64,000 nucleotides of DNA from Deroplatys truncata (Eukaryota; Arthropoda; Insecta; Mantodea; Mantidae), in NCBI GenBank assembly GCA_030765065.1, contig CM060989.1, forward strand, positions 33,285,501 through 33,349,500, read 5' to 3'. A program made the translations under genes and the position numbers. Below are positions 31,195 to 42,434 of this stretch, piece by piece (the stretch's first letter is position 1; each line of letters starts with the position of its first letter). Under the pieces are notes generated by a model. That model worked only from the letters and a program-made list of their open reading frames with translations, searched no databases and was not told the DNA's origin.

Positions 31195-32822
31195 ATATAG
31201 ATAGAAAGAGAACAGCGATAGTCAAATGTTTAAGAACTGGACGCTATATGCTCGCCTTAAAATTCCATACTGTTTCCATGACATCGCGAGAAACAACTGA
31301 AAGTCCATGGGACTTTAAAAGAATAAGTATTGAACAAATCAAACCATTAATAACGGATATTTCTGAAATGACAGATGTCACAAAAAAGTTTATTTGAAAT
31401 AAATTGTGTAGTTTAAAGAGATCTACATTTTTGTCCATTACGTTTTCGTCTATCGCTTAGGGTTTAACAGTTATACAAAATTCCTTCTGAATGAAGACGA
31501 CTTCAAAGGCTATTCCTAGAAAATTCAAGATATACATTTTATTTCTCATCAAAATAACTTTAATATATGATATTTTAATCAAAATCGTTAGTGTGAAGCA
31601 GTGTTTTTATCCCTTAACTGATATCAGTCTAATTACACAATATAAAAATAATAGCCTGCCTATAAGCGATCAGTAATTGCTATAAAGTGTATATTACAGC
31701 CATTGTATTAAGTTTATTTATTGTATATATGTGTAAAATATTATGTGAATATATTTCTTAGTTTAGAAAGTAGGAGCTGTGAGGGTAGAAGCAAGCTGTT
31801 TTTTGTAGCAAACAGTGTCATACAGTGGAAAGCAGAGGGTGGCTAACAATAAGTTGTGACCTTGGCAGAACAATAAGTTAGAAAGCTAAGGAAGGCTACC
31901 AACAGTCGATGGGAAAATACTGATGTAACGTCAAAAAGTTTGTAAATAGTCACGTGGGTGCAAAAAGTCAATGAAAGTCAAACTAAAATGTTCTGCTAGA
32001 GTAGGCTTAGCCAATCAGTAAATAGAAAGATTAAATTTAAAATTTTAAGCTGTGGACGCAAAGAGGTAGCGTACCTAAGCCAAGTCAGTTCAGTAGATGA
32101 AGCTCAGAGTGTGCACATGTGAAATTTTAGTGCAGTGCGGAAAAGATGAATTTTGAACTCTAAAAAACTGTAGTTAGGAACAGATAATTATTAAACCGTA
32201 AAATACATTTCATTTAATATTCACAGATTGTGTGATTTATAATTTTTAACGCGAATAAAGAACTTAAGAAATTCTCTGTAAACTGCAGTTCGTTGACACA
32301 CATATATAACTTAATATCTTACAGCTCCATACGTAAATACTGCCTTCAAGAAGTAATAAAAAAGTGAGAATTTAAAACTATAACTTGTGTAAAGTGTGTG
32401 AAATTATTCGACAGCCGTAACACACTTGCTAAGTGATACTTGCTCTACCAGATATAACTGACGCAGCCGAGGCATAAATTAAATAAGAATCATAATTAAT
32501 AAAAAAAATCAAAATTCATTATATATATAAACTTTATTATTAAACACACACACACAAACACTACCGCAAGTGCCACTTTAGAAAATAAAAAATTTCGAAG
32601 AATGTTCCATGAAAAGGGTAGTTTAGGGTGAAGTGTATTTTCTTTAAAATCTTCATGTCGTAGCTGTTCATAGACACGTACACATGGATATTTTTCTAAA
32701 AAAGCCTCTTTTTGGGAATTCAGGAGGCTACAAAACCTTTTTTTTCCGGTGAAATCTCGGTATCGAATTTTTGGGTGGAATGCAATACTTTTCTATGTAC
32801 TACGTGCGCGGTAGAGAAAGTA
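31195..32822 (+). repeat. R1 copy, forward, subfamily II, split by solo LTR-a
   Basis: Starts in AAAGAGAACAGCGATAGTC. It is interrupted in TTTTAATCAAAATCGTTAGTG at 31593, resumes at 32569 with AGTGCCACTTTAGAAAAT, and ends GCGCGGTAGAGAAAGTAA. The 5' third is missing. Confidence 0.8.
31594..32568 (+). mobile_element. Solo LTR-a (975 bp) inside R1
   Basis: Begins TGAAGCAGTGTTTTTATCCC and ends CACTACCGCA. It is flanked by a 4-bp duplication AGTG (31590-31593 and 32569-32572) that restores an uninterrupted R1 when one copy is removed. Homologous to 8333-9132, but longer at the 3' end, where an AT-rich stretch and (CA)n lie. Confidence 0.85.
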
Positions 32823-33205
32823 AGCATTTACTCTCTGCATAACCTTTTCGTTTTCGGCTACTATGAATGTTTATAAAAAAAAAAGCACCGAGACACAGAT
32901 ACATTGCGACGGCCGGCCACCTGAACTTAAATCTTCACGATGGTTAAAACATGCTGAACACGTGACACGTGGGTGAAGCGATCGGGAGATATTGCTGGAG
33001 TCCGCATGCCTAGGGCACGATACAACTTTACAGTAAGCTGTAAACCTTGGAGTTATTACAAGTGGCCACGGTCAACCAAGCAACTGTCACGTGATTCCAT
33101 AATTACCATGAGGTGCTTCAGGACAATAAATGACTAGCGTGTTTCTATTCCATTAAAATGACATATTATTCTTCAGACTACTACTGCTAAAACGCAATAT
33201 TTTAG
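32823..33205. other. No recognised gene
   Basis: AACCTTTTCGTTTTCGGCTA at 32842 resembles GACCTTTTCGTTTTCGATTA at 30989, on the other side of the Tc1/R1/LTR block. The rest is unassigned. Confidence 0.4.
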
Positions 33206-34626
33206 TAAAAATCTGACGTGTTACATTTATATGACTTTCTCTACCCGCTGTATTTATTAGTGGGTATACAAATTATTCTTACGAAAGCTTTTTTACTTTC
33301 TCTACTACGTATAGTAAGTAGGGGAAGTATTGTATTCCACCCAAAAATTCGATACCGAAATTTCACCGGAAAACTTGTTTTGAGACCCCCTGAATTCAAA
33401 AAAAGCATTTTTGGAAACATGTCCGTGTGTGTGTGTGTGTGTCTGTGTTTCTGTCTATCTGTCTGTCTGTCTGTGAACAGCATAACTCAGAAACGAACAG
33501 TCGGATAAACACCAAACTTGGTATTTAGGTTCAGTATCTTCCAGAGATGCGACACGAAGGTTTTCAAGAAAATCCCCCTACCCCAAATTACCCTTTACAT
33601 GGAAGATTTTTTGAAAATTTTAATTTCCTCAAAAATGGCACTAACGATTTTGATTAAAATATCATATGTTTAAGATATTTTTATGACAAATAAAACGTAT
33701 ATCTTGAATTTTCTGGGAATGTCTCCAAAAGTATTCTTGATTGTGAACGACTTTTGCATAACTGGTAAACCATAAGAGACAGACAAAATTGTACTACACA
33801 AAAGATGTAGATCGCGTTAAAATACACAATTTATGTCATATACATTTGTTTTGTTGAGTGAACCGTTTTCGAGATATTGCTTGTTATTCCCTTAAATTTT
33901 CCAATACTTATACTTTTTCTCAAATTCGTTATTCATTTTTTTTTGTCCTGGACATGCAAAGAGAATGGAATGCGCCACATAGCAACCAGCTCTTAAAAGA
34001 TTTGGCTATCGCTTAAAACCTACCATATTCCCCTTGCATCTACAAGAAAATTAGCAATAAGATTAACAACTGGATTAACATGAAGCATATAGAGAATAAG
34101 CGTTTGTAAAAATAGTTTGTACAAGAGTAGAGAAAGTCATGTGAGTGTAACACATCAGAATTTTTTGTCTAGTACGTTTTCGTCTATCACTTCACGTTTA
34201 CCAGTTATACAAGATTATATTACCAAATTCCTTCCAAGCGAAGAGGACTTTACAGGCTATTCCCCAAAAATTCAAGATACACATTTTATTTGTAATATAA
34301 ATATCTTTAATATATGATATTTTAATCAAAATCGATGGCCATTTTTTAGAAAACCAAAACTTTTGAAAAGTCCTGCATGTAAAAGGTAGTTTGGGGTAAG
34401 CTGATTTTCTTGAAAATCTCCGTGTCGCATCTTTGGAAGGTACTGAAGGTATTTACCAAGTTTGTTATTTATCCGACTTTTCATTTTTGAGTTATGGTGT
34501 TCACCGACATACTCATATACACATGGGCCTTTTTCTCAAAAAAATTTGGGGGGGGGGTGGAAGCCAGTAAACACATATTTCTAGCAAAATCTCAGTAACG
34601 AATGTACATGGTAAAGAAAATAAAAA
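33206..34626 (+). repeat. R1 copy, forward, subfamily II, split by a reverse R1
   Basis: The 5' end TCTGACGTGTTACATTTATA runs to GAAAGCTTTTTT (33292). R1 resumes at 34166 with GTACGTTTTCGTCTATCAC and ends with a diverged hairpin region near GGTAAAGAAAATAAAAA. About 350 bp expected between these points are missing, so the nested insertion came with, or was followed by, a deletion. Confidence 0.7.
33293..34165 (-). repeat. R1 copy, reverse, nested
   Basis: ACTTTCTCTACTACGTATAG to GTGAGTGTAACACATCAGA. (GT)n tract at 33424-33442, then TCTGTCTGTC units. Well preserved. Confidence 0.88.
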
Positions 34627-35060
34627 TTTTATGTTACATTCACAGGGCTTTCTCTACCCATTATTGTTTATTTTTATGTAGCTTCTATAAACTACTCTTG
34701 CCAAAGTTTATTCTTATATCCACATCAAGCTAATGGTGAAAAATGTTGGCATTTTTATACGTACAAAGGAGAGCACCAGTCACATGTTTAAAGTGGCTCT
34801 CCATATGTTGGCGAGAAACAAGTGACTAGCGACAGCACTTAGAAATTACACGGTATTGAAGAATTCTAGCGGATATCTCGGAAATGGCTTATGCTACAAT
34901 AAAAGTTATTTGAAATAAATTGTTTGAAAGAGTTTTACATTTTCTGTGTAGTAAGTTTTGTTTCTCTTTTAAAAAGTTTTGAGAAAATAAAAGATGTTGA
35001 AAATGTTTCCAGGTAAAAGTTAGTTTGGGGGGATTTTCTTGAATATTGTTGTGTTTTTTT
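34627..35060 (+). repeat. R1 copy, forward, 3'-truncated
   Basis: TTATGTTACATTCACAGGGC begins directly after the previous R1 and continues through GGCTTATGCTACAATAAAAG to GGGGGGATTTTCTTGAATAT. The CA tract and 3' hairpin are absent. Confidence 0.65.
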
Positions 35061-35289
35061 AGTTTAAAATTTCTAAATATGTAAAACAGAGTGTCAGAGA
35101 GTGGATTACATCCCATTGACCTCGCTTCGAATCAGCATTCTGCGAATTAGCGTCCCCAGGACCGAACACCAAATGGTGATGACGAGATTGAGTATGATTC
35201 ATAAATTCTGTACTTTCCTGACTTGAAACAGACTGTTAAATGTTCCAGTAAGAAGAGTGAGTCACAAATATTCCAAATTTTCTTTGCCC

Positions 35290-35910
35290 ATTAACTTTCA
35301 ATACATATGCATTTATATTTTATTAATTTATTTTTATGCAACCCTACCATTATAAACAGGTCGTCACTGTGTGGAATATCGTACATAACTGGCTCATTAT
35401 GGCACATGTGCCAATTATAGCAATGAGGTAATACCGGTATTCCAAGTTGTTGTAGCTTATAGACAGAAGATAAAACCATTTTGTGATATTCTTTTCTCAG
35501 AGCAACGAAGACGCAAAAACCACTATACATTATTAAATATACCATAAATAAGATCTGAATTTATAATTACTTACCATGCTGTGCTGATAAGGCTACATCA
35601 CAGTCCGTAACACCTACTCACTTCTCTCCCAAGAAGGGAATGCATGAAAGTGACTGCTTTGCTAATCGGTTCAACACGCTAGGTAATAAATGAAATACAG
35701 GGAGGGAAGCTAAGTCTTATTTACGAACATATGCAGACGCTCTCACTTATATCAGCCATGGATGCCGAATTATTTCATAATTTACAAGTATTTACTAGAA
35801 TTTATAATTCAAAAATTGCATAAAATGTTTTATCCAACGCGTGGATAATGTTAATATGACACTTGTGCAATAATTATCAAGTTTATCCACTTTTACATAA
35901 GTTGCTATTA
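35290..35910 (-). repeat. Dispersed repeat R3, copy 3 (inverted)
   Basis: The most complete R3. On the minus strand 35291-35545 is open for 84 codons (QQLGIPVLPHCYNWHMCHNE and VMYDI). The peptide is partly conserved in 23757-24020, so it may be decayed coding sequence. No family was recognised. Confidence 0.65.
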
Positions 35911-36205
35911 TTACTAAATGTTGAAAATACCTTAATATCATTGAGTTATCAAAGTAACTAGGAAACAAATAAGTAAGGTTAACGAAGAGAAAACATAAAA
36001 GTACTATAAATTTACTTTTAACCGCTTAGCTATATTAGGTAGAGGAGCGTAACTGCATAGAACAATCACTCTTTATATGAATAATAAAATACTTAAGAAG
36101 GGAATTTGTCAGGGTAACAAAAATCTTGTGAGTGCTATTATCAGATTTTATCATACTAACTAAATCATTAGCAATAGATTTTCTAAAACTTCAGAAGAAA
36201 ATTTT

Positions 36206-37380
36206 TACTTTCTCTACCACGTACTTAGCAGGTAGAGAAGGTATTCATTCCACCCAAAAATTCGATACCGAGATTTCATCGGAAATACGTGTTTTGAGGT
36301 TCCCTTGAATCCAAATAATCCATTTTTAGAAGAAGGTCCACATGTATGCGTCTGTGTCTGTGAACAGCATAATTAAAAAACGAAAACTCGGATAAATACC
36401 AAACTTGGCATTTAGATACAGTACCTTCCAAAGATAAGATATGAGATTTTGAAAAAAAAATCCTCTCACCCCAAAATACCCTTTACATGGAACATGCTTT
36501 GAAACTTTTTATTTTCTAAAAAATCGCTCCAACGATTTTTATTTAAGTACCATATATAAAAGATATTTACACGATAAATAAAATGTGTATCTTGAATTTT
36601 CTGGGAATAACCTGTGATGTTCTCTTGATTCGGAAGAAATTTTGTATAATCGTTAAGCGATAGACGAAAACGTACTACAGAAATAATGTAGATCTCTTTA
36701 AATCAAAATTTATTTAAAATAATTCTTATTGTGGCATAGATATTTCAGATATAACTGTTATTAACGGTTCAAATTGTTCAATACTTAGCCATTCTTTTAA
36801 CGTCCTGTCGAATTTCAGTTGTTTCTCGCAATGGCATTGAAACAGTATGGAATTTTAAGGCCAGCGTATAGCGTCCAGTTCTTAAACATTTGACTATCGC
36901 TGTTCTCTTAGTAAAATTAAATTAAATTGAGTTTTATTTATGGACGCCCTTTAACTGCTGTGGTCCTTAGCGTTCCATTCTATATTGAGCGTGAAAGACC
37001 GATAGTTTTGCTCAGAGGCCTCTTTATCAGACTTGAGGTTCTTTTACGTGCCGTAAATCTACGATACGGGACCACTGGCTTTACTTCCCTTCTGGAGGAA
37101 GCCATGCTAAGGATTTTTACGCCCAAAAAATCCATCATCCTCCGCTGGGTTTGAGCTCGCGACCTCAGGAAGTAGAGGCTAGCATGATAACCACTACACC
37201 ACAGAGGACGACATTTTCTCTTTGTTTCTATACCGAAATGTGTATTGCAGCTATTTCCGGAAAGGTTTATCTAGATTAAAATGAAGTAGAAAGGAGAATA
37301 AACTTTCGTAAGAATAATTTTATACCCACTAATATGCGATAGAGGGCAGAGAAAGTCATGTGAATGTAACACATCAGTTT
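36206..37380 (-). repeat. R1 copy, reverse, subfamily II, interrupted by SINE-a
   Basis: ACTTTCTCTACCACGTACTT to GAGAAAGTCATGTGAATGTA. Contains the subfamily II block TTTCTCGCAATGGCATTG at about 36824 and the SINE 36912-37215. Confidence 0.8.
36912..37215 (-). repeat. SINE-a, full length (304 bp)
   Basis: Flanked by an imperfect 9-bp duplication TTCTCTT(A/T)G (36903-36911 and 37216-37224). Head, body and tail follow the order of 13580-13854. On the minus strand the B-box region reads GAGCTCAAACCC and is degenerate. Confidence 0.85.
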
Positions 37381-37754
37381 TTTATTATTGCTTAGTCATT
37401 GTGTAATAAATTACATGATTCTAATATAGTTATATGTTTTATTGTTTGCCTAGTTTCATCTCCGTAAAGTAAAACTTAAAACTGGAAAGTATTCCAGCTT
37501 TTTCTACGTATTTGTGGCATCGATCACTCTCACTTTCTAAGCTTGTTACTGCTGACAGCTTCGAAGCGAACGCTAATGTTTTTGAGGACCGACAATTATT
37601 GTTCAAAGCAACAGAGAGCGGGTTCCTCATTCGACTAGTCGCAAGCCTTTAACACCAAATGTTGATGCTGGCATTCCTGTAGCCTTTGTGGAGAGATTAA
37701 CAGCCCTATATTGCCAATGTCGTCGCTTCTGACGCTCTCCATTGCATTGGATTG
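37381..37754. other. No recognised feature
   Basis: About 370 bp without convincing repeat or coding content. Confidence 0.45.
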
Positions 37755-38190
37755 TGAAGTGGAGGGGATTCGGCAAAGTTTCAGGAATGAGGACATTGTA
37801 TCGAGTCCCACAAGGGGACGCATCTGGGAGGGAGAGGTGAGTTGAATGGAGACGCCGGGCGGCCGGAACCAGGAGTGAGGGCACAGCAATGACATCTACA
37901 GTTTCCAGATTGAAACGCCCCGGCAGTCAGGCAGGCAGACCCCCGAGAAAGTTCACAGAGAGCATCCTTTTTTCTGACATGCCGCACCGAAATACTATCG
38001 CCGACACGTCCAACACGTCAAACGGGTTGAAGGCTGAATGGAATGATTAATGGAACGAAATGGAGGGACAGGAAAGTCGGGGATGAAAGCAACCACTCCA
38101 GCATTCGCCTGACAACCCGGGAAACCGACGAAAAAGCCCATGGGTAGATTGGGCAATCGCCGGGATCGAACCTCCTGAGCCATTCCGCTC
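37755..38190 (-). repeat. SINE-c, inverted copy
   Basis: Read on the minus strand: B-box-like GGTTCGATCCCGGCG, CGTCGGTTTCCCGGGTTGTC, AGGCGAATGCTGGAGTGG, GGTGCGGCATGTCAG and GGCCGCCCGGCGTCTCC. It has the same order as 14876-15405 and 45672-46205. Overlapping long frames in it are incidental to GC-rich sequence. Confidence 0.75.
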
Positions 38191-38194
38191 TGTA

Positions 38195-38475
38195 ACTGCC
38201 CCATATGGCCTATGACCTTCGAGAGATACCTCATTCCAACAAGCGATGAGGTCGAGGCACCCAGTGGGTGATGGTGAGGATGGAGAGGACCTACAGCTTT
38301 TACTGTGGATATGTTTACCATTGGGGATACTTCACATGAGCAAGTCAGAGGTGACGGCGAGGATAGGGCTGACTTAAAATCGCCACCCCAGAGCCGAGAA
38401 TCCAGCCCCGGGCCCTCAACACGAGAGCCGGAAACGAAACCACTGCGGTCCCATCGTTCCAATGTTATTACTCGC
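38195..38475 (-). repeat. GC-rich SINE-like unit, unclassified
   Basis: Immediately next to the SINE-c copy. Minus strand begins GGAACGATGGGACCGCAGTG and includes GGCCCGGGGCTGGATTCTCG, loosely B-box-like. It may be a separate SINE. The 155-codon minus frame across 37995-38462 runs through both units and has no domain. Confidence 0.4.
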
Positions 38476-38914
38476 GCAAAACTTCTGGAATCGTGACCTT
38501 GATTGCCATCCCAGCTGCCGAGCCTAGGAATGGTTTATGTTTAGTTTAATCAACGAAAGCGATATAATATCTTTGCTTACTCACAGTGCGTAATACATAC
38601 AGTCTGCATAGAAAGTGTCTGCATCTGGTTGTAATTTTAAAGAGACCAGTATCTAAATAGTACTTACTTTATATTTGTTATATTTATAACCATGGCTCCT
38701 ACGTTTTCAAAGTTGAGTGCTAAGTTGTTACACAGTCAAAGTAGGGAAATAATTGCAAATGTCATCGACTTCATGAAGCAAGAAGCAGAGATGAAGGAAG
38801 AAATTATATCCGAGTTCCACAAAAGCCTTAAGAGAGTGAAAGAAAGAGTAGTCAAAGCAACTGGTGTTTCGCCGAGTTCTGTTTCCAGAGTTCTCAAAGA
38901 TAAGAGAAAAAAAA

Positions 38915-39794
38915 TCTGATGTGTTACACTCACATGACTTTCTCTACTCTTGTACAAACTATTTTTACAAACGCCTATTCTCCATATGCTTTATGTTAAT
39001 CGAGATATCGAGATGTCAATCTTATTGCTAATTTTCTTGTAGATGCAAGGGGAATATGGTAGCTTTTAAGCGATGGTCAAATATTTTAACGCTGGTTGCT
39101 ATGCGGCGCATTCCATTCTCTTTGCAAGTCCAGAACATAAAAAAATGAATAACGAATTTGAGAAAAAGTATAAGTATTGGAAAATTTAAGGGAATAACAA
39201 GCAATATCTCGAAAACGGTTCACTCAACAAAAGAAATGTATATGACATAAGTTGTGTATTTTAACGAGATCTACATTTTTTGTGTAGTAAAATTTTATCT
39301 ATCTCTTATGGTTTACCAGTTATGCAAAACTCGTTCACAATGAAGAATACTTTTGGAGACATTCCCAGAAAATTCGAGATATACCTTTCATTTCTCATGA
39401 CATTATCTTAAACATATGATATTTTAATCAAAATCGTTAGAGCCATTTTTGAGAAAATTAAAATTTTCGAAAAATCTTCCATGTAAAGGGTAGTCTGGGG
39501 TGGGGGGATTTTCTTGAAAACCTTCGTGTCGCATCTCTGGAAGATACTGAACCTAAATACCAAGTTTGGTGTTTATCCGACTGTTCGTTTTTGAGTTATG
39601 CTGTTCACAGACACACACACACACACAGACACACACACAGACACACACACAGACACACACACGGACATGTTTCCAAAAATGCTTTTTTTGGATTCAGGAG
39701 GTCTCAAAACATGTATTTCCGGTGAAATCTCGGTATCGAATTTTTGGGTGGAATGCAATACTTCCCCTACTTACTATACGTAGTAGAGAAAGTA
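38915..39794 (+). repeat. R1 copy, forward, inserted in a transposase gene
   Basis: TCTGATGTGTTACACTCACA to ACGTAGTAGAGAAAGTAA, with (CA)n at 39609-39661 and all internal blocks. It lies in an A-rich run of the host gene (GAGAAAAAAAA on the left, AAAAAAC on the right). A good reference copy for the family. Confidence 0.92.
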
Positions 39795-40127
39795 AAAAAC
39801 ATATGGGTGAAAGAATGCCATTTGACACGCCTGGGGTCCCTAAACGTATTACAGAAATAGACAATTTCGAATGCGTCATTCGGCGCACGATTCACAATTC
39901 CTATGTGGAAGAAAAAACTGTGCTAGTAATAAGCAGATTGCTCATCCAGCTGAAACACAGCAGAAACTTTCAAGGTGGTGCTACAAATCTCAGAAAAATT
40001 ATTAAAGATTTAGGGTTCAAATGGAAGAAACCGAAATCAAATAGAAGAGTTCTAACAGAAAAGCAAAATAAGTAAATAAAATAAAAAAATAATAATAAAA
40101 TAAAAAAAATAAAAATAAAAAGTAAAT

Positions 40128-40245
40128 GTTGCCATGATAGCTTAGTCGGTTAGAACAACGGCACGGAAAGCCTAAGATCCGTGGTTCAAATCCCGGCTAT
40201 GGCATTGAATTTTTCAGTCTGATTCTACCTTTCCAAATGACTATA
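40128..40245 (+). repeat. SINE-b, second copy
   Basis: ATAGCTTAGTCGGTTAGAAC (A box) and GGTTCAAATCC (B box), then GGCATTGAATTTTTCAGTC and TGATTCTACCTTTCCAAA as at 279-400. It is preceded by about 50 bp of A/T-rich simple sequence (AAATAAAATAAAA). Confidence 0.75.
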
Positions 40246-41214
40246 ATTTTATATGTACTTATATCAGTGTGTACTTATATCAGCATCAATTTTCAAGGTG
40301 GTGCTACAAATTTCAGAAAAATACTATAATGTATGAAGATGAGTCATACATACACAGCAGTCATACAGCATCTAAAAGTTGGAGTGACGATAGCGAATTA
40401 GGTTTGCAGCACCTGTTGCCAAAGGGCAAATACTTATCGTTCGTGCTGTTGGAAAGATCGGCTTCGTTCCAAATGCCTTCTTTTACAAGTCGCAACAAAC
40501 AACAGGAGATTTTCATCAAGAAATGAATACAGAAAATTACATGAAGTGAATCAACGCCATGTTGATACCTAATATGCCTGCTGGGTCTGTTCTGGTCATC
40601 GACAATGCTTCACAATGCGTCAACACTCAAATTCACAAACCACCTACCTCAACTTCCTTGAAAGAAGAAATGAGAGCTTGGTTACTTAGACATAAAGCTT
40701 TAGATGAAAGCATGACTAAAACAAAGCTATATAACTTAATTAAAGCCAACAAACAGCTTCAGAAGTCATACATACGTGACTAGATAGTAATACAACATCG
40801 CCATAATGTACTTAAGACTGTCATCGTATCGCCCAGATCTAAACCCAATCGAATTAATCTGGGCTGATATCAAAAAATGGGTGGCATGCAGAAATATCAT
40901 TTTTAAATTAAAATATGTGGAGCAGTTATAACGCCAGCAATTTGCTGAAATTGGAAGGCCAGAATGGGAAAATGTATGGCGACATGCTGAATAAATTAAG
41001 AATCATTATTCCGAAAAATACGGAATTGCAGAAAATCAAATAGAAATAATTCTCATGCAGGATAATGGTGCAGAAAGTAGTGACAGCAGTGATGACGGCA
41101 ATAATGTGAGTGATTCCGCAGAAGAGGAAGGGTTGTTAGATGTGGAAGAATTGGAGGCAATGATTGACAGCGTTTTTTATATTAAGCGCTTTTTACAGCG
41201 TGGATTTTAATATA

Positions 41215-41885
41215 CTGTATATAACTAAGTTTATCAGCGCAACACAGTGCATAACCGTTGTGGATATTTGACGATGACTGTCCCTCGCACTCCTGCAGCA
41301 TGCAGTCGATCGGTCACCACCTGATGTGGTAAGCAACTCGCATCATAGCTCTCATTAAGATTTTCACGTGTTTAGAACTGTTGCGCCGATTATAAATCTC
41401 CTGAATTCATGGCCCATTATCTTCCGCTAAGGGAAAATTAAAAGCTCTATCCCAACCATGGTAAATTCATGACCCATTATCTCAAAAACTACTATTTAAG
41501 ATGTAGGAATGAAATTTGTACAGGATGTAAATAAATGCCTTCTAAGTTCACTGGAGTACTTATCCAATAAGTTTGTTTATTTAGGTAGATAGGGTGTTTT
41601 TGTCAATTATATCATCCTTTAATTAAAATTTATCAGCAATTATTTAAAAAAATAACAACCATGTTATTAACACCATAGTGAGGGCCGCTTAAGGGGGGAT
41701 CCTGGCGAATCATTTTTGGGGAGGAGGGAGGAATACAAAAATATTGAAGTAAATTAACGTAGGTAATATAAAGACCGTCTCGTATCCAACATTAGCAAAT
41801 TGTATTTATTACAGTTTAATCGAGTGCTGTAATTGTTAACTCAGTAAGTATTTTTAGGTTTGTTAATCTAGGATTAGGGTTACGC
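41215..41885. other. No gene; short direct repeat
   Basis: AATTCATGGCCCATTATCT (41403) and AATTCATGACCCATTATCT (41463) are 60 bp apart. Otherwise unassigned; it may include the 3' flank of the transposase element. Confidence 0.45.
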
Positions 41886-41889
41886 TATG

Positions 41890-42434
41890 GAGGGCACACC
41901 TAGCACTCGACCCACACAGGGATCTTTTGTGCATACACCCTCGGGAGGAACGGATGAGATGAAGGAACCGCAGGTGACGTATGGTTGCAGGATCGGCCGA
42001 CGGAGACGACAGAGACACGCAGAGGTCCCTAAGAGTCACAGACTTGACCACCCGGTCGGAGAGCGTTCAAGGCAGTCCTCCCAAGCCAACTGAGGTTGAT
42101 TCACAGGCTCCCCTCCAGCGCAGACTGGGGAAAGCGGAGTCTTGAGCGGCCTCCAACTGACGGGGCCGAGAAGAGATTCCAACACGCAAGCCATCTGTTT
42201 GCAGTTGTCCGACACACAGCCCCATCAACCTGTAACATGAAAGAGGAAGGTGAAATGAGAGGGAATGAAGGAGAGAGAAATTCGGGGAGACAATGATCCT
42301 TCCCAGCATTCGCCTAGTGACCCGGGGAAAACCCCGAAACAACCCATGTATCAGGAAGATCAGCCGCGGGAATCGAATCCACGACCCTCTCCTAATGCGG
42401 GCCACAGACGTAACCGCCTGAGTCATCCTGCTCT
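41890..42434 (-). repeat. SINE-c-related copy, inverted
   Basis: On the minus strand: B box-like GGATTCGATTCCCGCGG near 42365, GGGTTTTCCCCGGGTCACTA, AGGCGAATGCTGGGAAGG. The distal 300 bp are not clearly the SINE-c body. Overlapping frames are incidental. Confidence 0.55.

Larger units (their letters stand above)
38692..41210 (+). pseudogene. DDE transposase gene of a Tc1/mariner-like family, split by R1 and SINE-b
   Basis: Exon-like blocks of one gene are strung along the plus strand. The N terminus (38692-38910) has SREIIANVIDFM and a helix-turn-helix with ATGVSPSSVSRVLK. The next block (39800-40076) has NFECVIRRTIH, GGATNLRKIIKDLGFKWKK and NRRVLTEKQN. The DDE block (40330 on) has YEDESYIHSSHTASKSW with the first Asp, then IPNMPAGSVLVIDNASQCVN with the second. 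RPDLNPIELIWADIKKWV follows at about 40840 in another frame and carries the third acidic position. The acidic tail is SSDSSDDGNNVSDSAEEEG (about 41080-41140). R1 splits the first two blocks and SINE-b lies before the DDE block. Several indels and stops are present. No TIRs were found. Confidence 0.85.

Noticed and set aside
37995..38462. 155-codon minus-strand frame
   Set aside because: It crosses from one SINE-like unit to the next, has no domain and sits in GC-rich repeat.
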